Shown here piece by piece: positions 24,354 through 32,669 of a stretch of 39,394 nt of DNA. The DNA lies in the NCBI GenBank assembly GCA_945641355.1, contig CALZEQ010000030.1:1-39394 (forward strand). The letters run 5' to 3'. The notes beneath the pieces are model-generated. The model had not been told where the DNA came from, did no database searches, and saw nothing but the letters and a program-made list of their open reading frames with translations. Numbering within the stretch: position 1 is the first letter of the stretch; every line of letters begins with the position of its first letter. The translations under genes were made by a program, and so were the position numbers. Origin of the DNA: an uncultured Mediterranea sp. (GTDB lineage Bacteria > Bacteroidota > Bacteroidia > Bacteroidales > Bacteroidaceae).

Positions 24354-25300
24354 TTCTTATGCGTAGGACGAGGACGTACTGGCAACGGACGGGACTGGCT
24401 ATCCACACTGTCGGCAACCAGTCTGCGAGGCTTATCGGCATGTAAGGCAGGCTGTCTGACCTCTTGTCGGCGGACAGGTTCTTCGGTAACGGCGACGGAA
24501 TCCTTTGCTGCAGGTGTTTCCAATGCACCCTGTGCATGATAGCGCATCAGCGAGATGTCTTCGAGCAGCAGCGGATGCGACTCCGAGAGGGGAGCCGGAT
24601 AATAGATGAACCCACGAACGGTCTGTATGCTTCCCAACGTATCGGCCCATACATTGAGCTGATACCTGCCCGAAACCGGAATCCGCAGAGAGGCACTAAC
24701 TGTTGTATCATTCTTTTCATACACCATCTGCAAGGCCATCAAAGGGGCATGAGCGGAATCGGGCTGTTCACCCAAAAAACGGAAGCCAACACTCCAGCGC
24801 ACCGTATCGCAGGGATAGAAGTTCGTATCTACCGCCATGGAGAACGCCAGCCGATTGTCCATCGGTGTACCACTCAGGCGACAGATGCGTTCCTGCATCC
24901 ATACGTCCACGCTGTCGCCTCCCTTCGTTGCCTGCGGCTTGTTGTCGCGCAAGGCTATCAGATGGTTGATACCGTCGCGTTCGCTCCTCAGCCGTTTGTT
25001 TACCCGTTCATACACCTTGGCCAGTGCATCGGGATGGCGGGCATACCACACCATGGTGGTATCAAAGTCGGCTTCGGTGATGCCATGCTTCCTGTACACC
25101 GACTCGATGTAGAGTGCCTTCTTGTAGTTTTCGCCCCGCGAGTACTCCTCACCCACCGCTTTGGCCAGGTGATAGTCGTAGAGCACGGCCTCCATCTTGC
25201 TGTCGGGCAGCACTTCGCTCGGCCGCTTCACCTCGCAGGCTGTCAGTCCCCATACCAGCAGCAAGAGGGCTCCCCAAGAAATCCGCTTTCTACTGTTCAT
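24350..25300 (-). CDS. DUF4296 family lipoprotein
   Basis: This 316-residue protein has a lipoprotein signal (ISWGALLLLVWGLTAC, C22). The DUF4296 segment follows at about residues 26-115: RPSEVLPDSKMEAVLYDYHLAKA, then YIESVYRKHGITEADFDTTMVWYARH. The remaining 200 residues are a beta-rich periplasmic domain, and the tail is basic and proline-rich. It is envelope-anchored and its function is not known. Start and stop each overlap a neighbour by 4 nt (lspA before, the small unknown gene after), so its translation is probably coupled to lspA, the enzyme that processes lipoproteins like itself. Confidence 0.82.
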   Translation of the reverse strand: MNSRKRISWGALLLLVWGLTACEVKRPSEVLPDSKMEAVLYDYHLAKAVGEEYSRGENYKKALYIESVYRKHGITEADFDTTMVWYARHPDALAKVYERVNKRLRSERDGINHLIALRDNKPQATKGGDSVDVWMQERICRLSGTPMDNRLAFSMAVDTNFYPCDTVRWSVGFRFLGEQPDSAHAPLMALQMVYEKNDTTVSASLRIPVSGRYQLNVWADTLGSIQTVRGFIYYPAPLSESHPLLLEDISLMRYHAQGALETPAAKDSVAVTEEPVRRQEVRQPALHADKPRRLVADSVDSQSRPLPVRPRPTHKK

Positions 25301-25929
25301 GACTTCTTCAGCTCGTGATAGGTTTCGTTCAGATACTTGCCATAGAACAGCAGCAGGGCAATGATGCCACAGCTGATGGCTGCATCGGCAAAGTTGAATA
25401 TCGGGCTGAAGAAGACAAAATGCTCACCACCGACAAAAGGCATCCATAAGGGCCAGTGGGTGTCGATGATGGGGAAATAGAACATATCCACCACCTTACC
25501 GTAGAGCAAGGGCGCATATCCACCCTCAGCCGGCAGGAAAGAAGCAATCTGGGAATGGGTGCTGTCGTTAAAAAGCACTCCATAGAACACACTGTCAATG
25601 ATATTACCCAATGCCCCCGTCAGGATAAGCGAAATGCAGACGATATATCCTGTCTTCAGCCCCATCTTGACGATGCGGTACAGATACCAGGCAATGAACG
25701 TCACCGCCACGATACGGAACGAGGTCAGGAACAACTTCCCGATGACCTCCATGCCGAATGCCATGCCTCTGTTCTCCGTAAAGTAGATGTAGAACCAGTC
25801 CGTGATGCGGATACTTTCATGCCAGAACATGTGCGTCTTTACCCAGATTTTGATAATCTGGTCGATAATCAGCCCTGAAAAGATGACGAGCAGTGCAATC
25901 CGTCCCTTGGTAAATACGCCACTCATCAC
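25297..25929 (-). CDS. lspA: Lipoprotein signal peptidase (signal peptidase II)
   Basis: LspA cleaves the signal peptide of diacylglyceryl-modified prolipoproteins in the inner membrane. The protein has four membrane segments. Family motifs: FTENRGMAFG (residues about 51-60), LTGALGNIIDSVFYG with the first catalytic Asp, and IFNFADAAISCG with the second catalytic Asp. At 210 residues it is longer than the usual 160-170. The extra length lies between the two catalytic motifs (about 122-170), a loop expected on the periplasmic side. The gene overlaps the TraR/DksA-like gene before it and the DUF4296 gene after it by 4 nt each. Confidence 0.95.
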   Translation of the reverse strand: MMSGVFTKGRIALLVIFSGLIIDQIIKIWVKTHMFWHESIRITDWFYIYFTENRGMAFGMEVIGKLFLTSFRIVAVTFIAWYLYRIVKMGLKTGYIVCISLILTGALGNIIDSVFYGVLFNDSTHSQIASFLPAEGGYAPLLYGKVVDMFYFPIIDTHWPLWMPFVGGEHFVFFSPIFNFADAAISCGIIALLLFYGKYLNETYHELKKS

Positions 25930-26306
25930 TTCTTCCCGCTATTCTTGGCTTCGATGCTCAATGTGGCATGAGGTACGGCACGCAGACGTTCTGCCGGAAT
26001 CAGCTTGCCCGTCTCACGGCAGATGCCATACGTCTTGTTCTCGATACGTACCAGGGCAGCCTGCAGGCCTTGGATGAACTTGAGCTGACGCTGTGCCAGA
26101 CGGGTTGTTTCCTCCTTGGAGAGCGTATTGGCACCCTCTTCCAGCACTTTATAGGTAGGAGATGTATCGTCGGTATCGTTGCCGTCGGCACCTGTCAGAC
26201 TGGCCTTCAGCAAGTCATAGTCACGTTGGGCCAGCTCCAGCTTCTCCATAATGATAGCCCGGAATTCTTCCAGTTCTGCATCTGAATATCTTGTCTTTTC
26301 TCCCAT
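25926..26306 (-). CDS. TraR/DksA family protein lacking most zinc-finger cysteines
   Basis: This 126-residue protein fits the TraR/DksA family, which binds RNA polymerase in the secondary channel and tunes transcription in the stringent response. The N-terminal two thirds are a coiled coil (ELEEFRAIIMEKLELAQRDY ... SKEETTRLAQRQLKFIQGLQAALVRI). The C-terminus TYGICRETGKLIPAERLRAVPHATLSIEAKN aligns with the C4 zinc-finger region, but only the first Cys remains; the other three positions are Thr, Ser and Ala. The acidic tip motif DxxDxA is not obvious either. It sits between ileS and lspA with a 4-nt overlap to lspA. Function as a polymerase regulator is inferred. Confidence 0.82.
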   Translation of the reverse strand: MGEKTRYSDAELEEFRAIIMEKLELAQRDYDLLKASLTGADGNDTDDTSPTYKVLEEGANTLSKEETTRLAQRQLKFIQGLQAALVRIENKTYGICRETGKLIPAERLRAVPHATLSIEAKNSGKK

Positions 26307-26341
26307 ACTGTTTTTTAGTTTTATTAAATTACATATTTGTA

Positions 26342-26363
26342 GGGGCGGAATAACTTCCGCCCT
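26342..26363 (-). terminator. GC-rich hairpin between ileS and the TraR/DksA-like gene
   Basis: GGGCGGAA (26343-26350) pairs perfectly with TTCCGCCC (26355-26362) around TAAC. No T-run follows, so it may be an attenuator or an mRNA processing/stability element rather than a full terminator. Confidence 0.45.
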
Positions 26364-26406
26364 TCCATTACAAACTATAGGTTCTGTTATTTATCGTTTC
26401 TTGTTT

Positions 26407-29400
26407 TCATTGCTTGCATACCGCAATCTGAAGCGAGAAGTCGTCAAACTCCAGTTCGGTACCATTTTCCACCTGATCGGCCAGCGTGAGCGAGATTCCA
26501 AGAACCTGGTTGCAAATATACTCCTTATATTCCGTTACGGCATCATCCGTTTGCGGATTTTTAGATAAGGTAATATTAATTTTGTCAGTTATCTCAAAAC
26601 CGCTCGACTTGCGGATGTTCTGTATGCGGTTCACCAGCTCGCGGGCTACACCTTCGCGGCGCAGTTCTTCCGTCACAGTTACCTCCAAAGCTACGGTGAG
26701 CCGACCTTCGTTGGCCACCAGCCAGCCGGGGATATCCTCGCTAATGATTTCCACATCGGCAGTCTCTATCACCGCCTCTGCCCCATCGGCCAGCGTCAGA
26801 GCGAAGCGTCCCTCCTTCTCCAAAGCGGCGATAGACTCTTGCGACAGTCCGGCCACGGCAGCGGCCACGGCCTTCATCTGCTTGCCGAACTTCGGTCCCA
26901 GCTTCTTGAAGTCACACTTCACGCGCTTCACCAGCACGCCGGCGGCACCTTCTACGAAACGGATTTCCTTTACATTCACCTCGTTCATAATCAATGTCTT
27001 CACAGCCTCGATGTGGGCACGCTGCTGGTCGTCTACAACAGGTATCATGATGCACTGCAGCGGTTGGCGCACTTTGATGTTCACCTTGCGACGCAAAGCC
27101 AGCACCATGGATGTGATGTCCTGAGCCACCTGCATACGGGCCTCCAGTTCGTCATTGATCATCTCTTCATGACAGGCGGGGAAGTGTGCCAGATGCACCG
27201 ACACGACCTGGTCGCGACCCGTCACGCCTATCAGATCCATGTAGAGCATATCTGCATAGAAGGGGGCGATGGGAGCCATCAGCTTGGCTACCGTCTCCAG
27301 ACAGGTGTAGAGTGTCTGATAGGCCGAGAGCTTGTCAGCAGTCATGCCGCCGCCCCAGAAGCGTTTGCGGTTCAGACGGACATACCAGTTGGAAAGGTTG
27401 TCGTTCACGAAATCCTGTATCAATCGGCCGGCCTTCGTAGGCTCGTAGTCGTTGTAGCAGGCATCTACCTCCTTCACCAACGTGTTCAGTACCGACAGAA
27501 TCCAGCGGTCAATCTCCGGACGTTCGTCCATCGGCACGTCGGATTTAGTATAGGTAAATCCGTCCACATTGGCATAGAGAGCGAAGAAGGAGTAGGTGTT
27601 GTACAGCGTTCCGAAGAACTTGCGGCGCACCTCCTCCACACCGTCCACGTCAAACTTCAGGTTGTCCCACGGCGACGAGTTGGTAATCATATACCAGCGC
27701 AAGGGGTCAGAGCCATACTTCTCGATGGTGGAGAAGGGGTCTACCGCATTGCCCAAGCGTTTCGACATCTTGTTTCCGTTCTTGTCGAGCACCAGTCCGT
27801 TGGAGATGACCGCCTTGTAGCTGACACTGTCAAACACCATGGTGGCGATGGCATGGAGCGTAAAGAACCAGCCACGTGTCTGATCAACGCCCTCGGCGAT
27901 GAAGTCGGCGGGATATACCTGATGGTTGTCCAGCAGTTCCTTGTTTTCAAATGGATAGTGAATCTGTGCATAGGGCATGGCACCGGAGTCAAACCATACG
28001 TCAATCAAGTCAGACTCGCGCTTCATCGGCTGACCGTCGGCGCTGACCAGCACAATCTCGTCCACATATGGGCGGTGCAGGTCTATCTTGTCATAATTCT
28101 CTTGCGTATATACGCCGGGCTGGAAGCCGCGTTCCTTGTAGGGATTGCTCTGCATCACACCGGCGGCCACAGCCTTCTCCACTTCATTGTACAGCTCTTC
28201 CACCGACTCAATGCACTTCTCCTCGCTTCCGTCCTCGGTGCGCCAGATAGGAAGCGGCGTACCCCAGTAGCGCGAGCGGCTCAGGTTCCAGTCGTTCAAG
28301 TTTTCCAGCCATTTGCCGAAGCGGCCTGTGCCAGTAGATTCGGGCTTCCAGTTGATGGTCTTGTTGAGCTCCATCATACGTTCCTTGCAGGCTGTAGAGC
28401 GGATAAACCAGCTGTCCAGCGGATAGTACAGCACCGGCTTGTCCGTACGCCAGCAGTGCGGATAGTTGTGTACATGCTTCTCCATCTTGAAGGCCTGGTG
28501 GGCTGCCTTCATCTTCATGCAGATGTAGACATCCAGACTTTCGGCTGCCTGGGCAGCCTTTTCATCGTACTTGCCGTCTACGGTAAACTGCGGGTCGTAG
28601 GCATTCTTCACCCAGCGCCCTTCATACTCTTTGTATGCCTCTACGTCCACACATTCGCTGACGAAGCGTTCGTCAAGTTCGTCCAGCAGATAGAACTTGC
28701 CGGTCAGGTCCACCATAGGTCTGGTTTCACCCCGCTTATTAATCATGAAGAGCGAAGGTATGCCGGCAGCACGGGCCACGTTGGCATCGTCGGCACCGAA
28801 GGTAGGTGCGATATGTACGATACCCGTACCATCTTCGGTAGTCACATAATCTCCGGGGATGACGCGGAACGCCTTAGCCGATGCGTCCTTCCAGTTGCCA
28901 TCAGCATCTACCTCTACGGGTTTCACCCAAGGCATCAGCTGCTCGTACTCCATGCCCACCAGTTCGGGACCCTTATACTCGCCTACCACCTTGAAGGGTA
29001 TCAGCTTGTCGCCCGGCTTATAGTCCTCCAGCGCAATGCCTTCAGCCTTCTTGTTGAAGTGTATATACAGCAGGGGCTTGGCCAGGACAACCGTCATCTT
29101 CTCGCCGGTGTAGGCGTTGTAGGTCTGCACGGCCACGTAGTCAATCTTCGGTCCCACACAGAGAGCCGTGTTGCTGGGCAATGTCCAGGGTGTGGTGGTC
29201 CATGCCAGGAAGTAGGGTGTGCCCCAGGCCGCCATTTCGGGCTTGGGCTGCTTGATGCGGAACTGTCCCACTACGGTCAGGTCCTTCACGTCGCGGTAGC
29301 ACCCGGGCTGATTCAGCTCGTGCGAGCTCAATCCGGTGCCTGCAGCGGGCGAATAGGGCTGGATGGTATAGCCCTTGTAGAGGAGCCCCTTCTTGTAGAG

Positions 29401-29901
29401 TTGCTTCAGCAGCCACCACAGCGTTTCGATGTAGCGGTTGTCGTATGTGATGTAGGGGTGTTCCAAGTCCACCCAATAGCCCATCTTGTGGGTCAGGTCG
29501 GTCCACTCCTTCGTAAACTTCATCACGTCCTTGCGGCAGGCCGCATTGTAGTCGGCCACGGAGATAGACTTACCGATATCCTCCTTCGTGATGCCCAATG
29601 CCTTCTCCACGCCCAGTTCCACCGGCAGTCCGTGGGTGTCCCATCCGGCCTTCCGCTTTACCTGATATCCCTTCATGGTCTTGTAGCGGCAGAAGATGTC
29701 CTTGATGGAGCGGGCCATCACGTGGTGGATGCCCGGCATACCGTTGGCCGAGGGAGGCCCTTCGTAAAACACGAATGAAGGAGAGCCTTCACGTTCTGTC
29801 ATACTTTTGGCGAAGACATTCTCTTCGTCCCATTTCTTCAACACTTCCTTGTTGATGTCCGAAAGATTAAAACTCTGGTATTCAGCAAATTTCTTACTCA
29901 T
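26407..29901 (-). CDS. ileS: Isoleucyl-tRNA synthetase
   Basis: IleS charges tRNA-Ile with isoleucine in the cytoplasm and edits mischarged valine. The 1164 residues start at ATG 29899-29901 (MSKKFAEYQSFNLSDINKEV); a longer in-frame reading from 30060 runs through the promoter and leader and is rejected. Motifs: SANGMPGIHHVMAR near 55-68 (HIGH equivalent), a class I editing domain in the middle (WTTTPWTLPSNTALCVG), and NKMSKRLGNAVDPFSTIEKYG (KMSKS equivalent). The tail lacks the C-terminal zinc-finger cysteines of the E. coli type, and the length suggests the eukaryote-like IleRS2 form. It heads a minus-strand cluster with the TraR-like protein and lspA. Confidence 0.95.
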   Translation of the reverse strand: MSKKFAEYQSFNLSDINKEVLKKWDEENVFAKSMTEREGSPSFVFYEGPPSANGMPGIHHVMARSIKDIFCRYKTMKGYQVKRKAGWDTHGLPVELGVEKALGITKEDIGKSISVADYNAACRKDVMKFTKEWTDLTHKMGYWVDLEHPYITYDNRYIETLWWLLKQLYKKGLLYKGYTIQPYSPAAGTGLSSHELNQPGCYRDVKDLTVVGQFRIKQPKPEMAAWGTPYFLAWTTTPWTLPSNTALCVGPKIDYVAVQTYNAYTGEKMTVVLAKPLLYIHFNKKAEGIALEDYKPGDKLIPFKVVGEYKGPELVGMEYEQLMPWVKPVEVDADGNWKDASAKAFRVIPGDYVTTEDGTGIVHIAPTFGADDANVARAAGIPSLFMINKRGETRPMVDLTGKFYLLDELDERFVSECVDVEAYKEYEGRWVKNAYDPQFTVDGKYDEKAAQAAESLDVYICMKMKAAHQAFKMEKHVHNYPHCWRTDKPVLYYPLDSWFIRSTACKERMMELNKTINWKPESTGTGRFGKWLENLNDWNLSRSRYWGTPLPIWRTEDGSEEKCIESVEELYNEVEKAVAAGVMQSNPYKERGFQPGVYTQENYDKIDLHRPYVDEIVLVSADGQPMKRESDLIDVWFDSGAMPYAQIHYPFENKELLDNHQVYPADFIAEGVDQTRGWFFTLHAIATMVFDSVSYKAVISNGLVLDKNGNKMSKRLGNAVDPFSTIEKYGSDPLRWYMITNSSPWDNLKFDVDGVEEVRRKFFGTLYNTYSFFALYANVDGFTYTKSDVPMDERPEIDRWILSVLNTLVKEVDACYNDYEPTKAGRLIQDFVNDNLSNWYVRLNRKRFWGGGMTADKLSAYQTLYTCLETVAKLMAPIAPFYADMLYMDLIGVTGRDQVVSVHLAHFPACHEEMINDELEARMQVAQDITSMVLALRRKVNIKVRQPLQCIMIPVVDDQQRAHIEAVKTLIMNEVNVKEIRFVEGAAGVLVKRVKCDFKKLGPKFGKQMKAVAAAVAGLSQESIAALEKEGRFALTLADGAEAVIETADVEIISEDIPGWLVANEGRLTVALEVTVTEELRREGVARELVNRIQNIRKSSGFEITDKINITLSKNPQTDDAVTEYKEYICNQVLGISLTLADQVENGTELEFDDFSLQIAVCKQ

Positions 29902-29969
29902 ATATGTTTTATTTTCTCTATCTTTATCCTCTTTCAGCCGGGAGCGGCACACGGCCTGCAACCTACCGT

Positions 29970-29992
29970 CCCCAATTAGGGGTGCAAATTTA
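29970..29992 (-). promoter_or_regulatory. -7 box and start-site hairpin of ileS
   Basis: TAAATTTG on the minus strand (29985-29992) fits TAnnTTTG, with transcription starting near 29978. CCCC (29970-29973) and GGGG (29979-29982) can form a short hairpin around the predicted start. The leader is about 77 nt. No T-box features were recognised. Confidence 0.45.
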
Positions 29993-30157
29993 CAAATAAA
30001 TTGGATATTAGAGAAGAAATCGTTTTTTTTCCCTCTGTTTTGACTGAAATTCCGTTCCAAAACATATTTCTTTTCGCGCTCGGAAAATACGGACGAAGGA
30101 GAGAGATGATGAAAGCTCTTAAGGGCTGACGTTCACTCACTCCTACAGGGAGATGTG

Positions 30158-30264
30158 TTCAGTCGTATAGTGAGTTTATTTCAGTCGTATACTTAGATAC
30201 CGTCCGACATTCGGTGTACGAGCGTACAACATCCGTTGTACGGTATATAAGTATACGACTGAAA
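30158..30264. repeat. Long inverted repeat with two inner hairpins in the ileS upstream region
   Basis: Arms at 30179-30203 and 30240-30264 are 25 bp long and pair with one mismatch. Inside them lie CCGA-CAT-TCGG (30204-30214) and GTACAAC-ATCC-GTTGTAC (30224-30241), so the RNA or single strand could fold as a three-way junction. TTCAGTCGTATA, the start of the left arm, also occurs as a direct copy at 30158-30169. The stretch 29902-30312 holds no gene; apart from this element and the ileS promoter nothing else was seen. Confidence 0.75.
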
Positions 30265-30312
30265 GAAGCACGAGAGTGGCTTCAGCGAACAGATGGATAA
30301 AAAAAGTGATGC

Positions 30313-32487
30313 TTACAACGGCAGGATGAAGACAAAGCGGGCTCCTTCGGTATAGGCGGTATCAACCTTGATTTCGGCATGGAGGCAGTCGGCAATCAGA
30401 CGGCAGATGCTGAGTCCTAACCCGTTGCCCTGCACAAAGGTGTCGAGCTTCGTAAAGCGTTTGAAAATCTCCTCGGCCTGTCCTGCCGGAATGCCCCTGC
30501 CGGTGTCGGTGACTGAGAAGGTAAGACGGCCCGGATGCTCGGTGAGTGAAAGGTGCAGGCGGATTTCACCCTTCTCGGTAAACTTCTCGGCATTGACCAG
30601 CAGATTGACCAGCACCTCTCTGACACGACGGCTGTCGGTGGTGACGGTAAAATCATCGCCGACCTCGGAGGTGAAGCAGAGCCTCACATGGGGCGGACAA
30701 CGATGATCGACTGTAGCCAATGTTTCGCGACACAGCACGTTGCAATGTACCTGCTGGTTGATGATTTCGTACTTGCCGCTCTCCAGTTCGGAGAGGGCCA
30801 GCAGGTCGTCTACCAAGGTGGTAAGCAGCTCTGAGTTGTGAAGGATAATCTGGCTGAACTCCTTCCGTTCGGTCTCTTCCAAATCCATCTGCTGGTCGGC
30901 CAGAATCTGAGTGAAACCTACTATGGAGTTCAGCGGGGTACGTATTTCGTGGCTCATGTTCTGTATGAACATGGTCTTCATGGTGTTAGCCTGCTCGGCC
31001 CGCCGTTTCTGTTCTTCGGCTTCATGCAGAGCATTCTCCATCTGTCCGCGGGCTTGGTGCAGCTCCTGATTCTGTGCCTTCAGCATCCGGGCAGTCCGGC
31101 TACGCTTGTGTACATATACAATCAAAAGAAGCATCAGCAGCGTCAGCACGCCTACCAGTACAATGACGTTGGTAGTGCGATAGCGGTTGTGCATAATCTG
31201 CCGCTCCAGCTCGTTTTTCTGCTGTTGGTGCTCCAACTTCTCCCGTTCGCTCTCCGCCTGCTGCAGACTGGTTTCCGCCTTCAGCTGCTGCAGTTCCAGG
31301 TCGCGGTTCTGCAAGGCCAGTTCCTTGTTTTCCGAGATGCTTCGCTCCAATTCAATCTGTTGCTGCATCTGTTTCAGTTGCAGTTCGGAGTTTTGCAAGT
31401 CGAGCAACATGTTCTCGTGCTTCAGCTGTTCCGACTCCAACTGCGCATTAAACTCGGCCAAGTCCATGGTCTGCAACTGTTGCTGCACCGAGTCCCTCAT
31501 AGATTCTCTTCTGCGTTCCAACTCGAAAGCCTCCTTGTAGCGTCCCATTTTCTCCAGAATTCGGACTTTGTACAGCATCATATCTATAGGATGCCCGATA
31601 GAGTCGACATAAGCGTAGGCTTGCTGATAGTCCTGATCCAGGATAGCCTTTTCCACCTGTGCGAAATAGTAGTGGGCTGAAGGCAGCGTCTTGTTCTCCC
31701 GGTGGAGCTGCATCATGCGATTGTGCGTGTCGCGGAATTCCTGATACCGCTTCAACTGATAGAGTAATTCGGCCTGCAATTCCACAGCCTGTATCTTCAT
31801 CTGCATCACCTTGGAAGTCTTTTCTGCCAGGATGGCATATTCGAGACCCTTTGCCGGATTCGGATGAGTTCCGATGCTATAGGCTCTGGCCAGCGAGAAG
31901 TAGGAATCGGCCGGTGACTCAAGCGGCAGGTAATTCAGCTGATAGTCGAGTGCCTGCTGGAAGTAGTCGAGAGCCTGCACATTGCTCATACGCGAAAAGT
32001 ATATCTGCCCCATGATGCGCAGACAGTTGAAGATGCCGTAAGGGTCGTTTTCGGCATAAGCCTCCTTACGCATCTGTTCGCACCGATGCAGAGCCGACAC
32101 AAGCATACCGTGGTTTATCAGCCACACTATCTCCAGTTGATAGGCATAGTAGTAGTAGCGGGGGAAGTCATTGCGTCGCGACACCCGGCGCAGGTTTTCC
32201 GCTTCACGCTCCATATCCTGCCGGTCGGAACCTCGCGTAAAGTGCCTCAACCGCAGTACGGCTCCCAGACATTCGGCCTTCTGGTCGCCTTCGCGCACCG
32301 CCTGCCGGCTGAGACTGTCGGCCCACATCAAGGATATGGGGCGCAGCAGATTGGTGTGTCCTTCCATATAAAGCGTATAAAGCGAATTCTTTATTTTGTA
32401 CGGATTATCCTGACCCGGCAAAGGAAGGGCCATCACTGCACAAAGAAGGCAGCAGAGCAGCAAGCGAAGATGAGCAGAGCAGGACAT
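30313..32487 (-). CDS. TPR and coiled-coil sensor histidine kinase
   Basis: This 724-residue kinase starts at ATG 32485-32487 (MSCSAHLRL). An upstream in-frame ATG at 32527-32529 falls inside the predicted -7 box and cannot be used from that promoter. It has a signal peptide (LLLCCLLCAVMALPLPGQ), a periplasmic TPR-like region to about 330, and a heptad-rich coiled coil at about 340-435 (QLESEQLKHENMLLDLQNSE). A membrane helix follows at about 440-459. The HisKA H-box MSHEIRTPLNSIVGF has His513. The HATPase has NLLVNAEKFT, DTGRGIP and GNGLGLSICRLI, all intact. No receiver or output domain is fused, and no response regulator lies next to it, so its partner is elsewhere. Confidence 0.9.
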   Translation of the reverse strand: MSCSAHLRLLLCCLLCAVMALPLPGQDNPYKIKNSLYTLYMEGHTNLLRPISLMWADSLSRQAVREGDQKAECLGAVLRLRHFTRGSDRQDMEREAENLRRVSRRNDFPRYYYYAYQLEIVWLINHGMLVSALHRCEQMRKEAYAENDPYGIFNCLRIMGQIYFSRMSNVQALDYFQQALDYQLNYLPLESPADSYFSLARAYSIGTHPNPAKGLEYAILAEKTSKVMQMKIQAVELQAELLYQLKRYQEFRDTHNRMMQLHRENKTLPSAHYYFAQVEKAILDQDYQQAYAYVDSIGHPIDMMLYKVRILEKMGRYKEAFELERRRESMRDSVQQQLQTMDLAEFNAQLESEQLKHENMLLDLQNSELQLKQMQQQIELERSISENKELALQNRDLELQQLKAETSLQQAESEREKLEHQQQKNELERQIMHNRYRTTNVIVLVGVLTLLMLLLIVYVHKRSRTARMLKAQNQELHQARGQMENALHEAEEQKRRAEQANTMKTMFIQNMSHEIRTPLNSIVGFTQILADQQMDLEETERKEFSQIILHNSELLTTLVDDLLALSELESGKYEIINQQVHCNVLCRETLATVDHRCPPHVRLCFTSEVGDDFTVTTDSRRVREVLVNLLVNAEKFTEKGEIRLHLSLTEHPGRLTFSVTDTGRGIPAGQAEEIFKRFTKLDTFVQGNGLGLSICRLIADCLHAEIKVDTAYTEGARFVFILPL

Positions 32488-32526
32488 GGCGTGAACAAAT
32501 TTGCGTGTCTTGTTTGATAGTTGGCG

Positions 32527-32534
32527 CAAATATA
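32527..32534 (-). promoter_or_regulatory. -7 box of the TPR histidine kinase gene
   Basis: TATATTTG on the minus strand. Transcription would start near 32520, giving a leader of about 33 nt to ATG 32487. This decides the start codon. Confidence 0.6.
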
Positions 32535-32669
32535 AACACTATTCTTCAATTATTAAATTTTCGTTACAACCTTCGAATCACAGCTCTACCGCCCCTTACG
32601 CATACATAAATGACAGGTATGTCACCCAAAAAGTACCGCGATAGTGCGGGAGAGCATGGCGACGGAGTG

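Noticed and set aside
26839..29778. 979-codon open frame antisense to ileS
   Set aside because: It mirrors the ileS codons exactly, has no recognisable domain and no promoter, and ileS is certain. Long antisense frames are common opposite highly biased genes.
29902..29992. T-box riboswitch in front of ileS
   Set aside because: The leader is only about 77 nt and lacks the T-box core sequence and terminator/antiterminator pair; T-boxes are not expected in Bacteroidetes.
29902..30060. 53-codon N-terminal extension of ileS
   Set aside because: It crosses the predicted promoter and leader and is unlike the start of any isoleucyl-tRNA synthetase; ATG 29901 matches the family start.
30179..30264. 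Terminator for the TPR histidine kinase
   Set aside because: The stem is very long but branched, and no T-run follows on the minus strand, so a simple terminator does not explain it.
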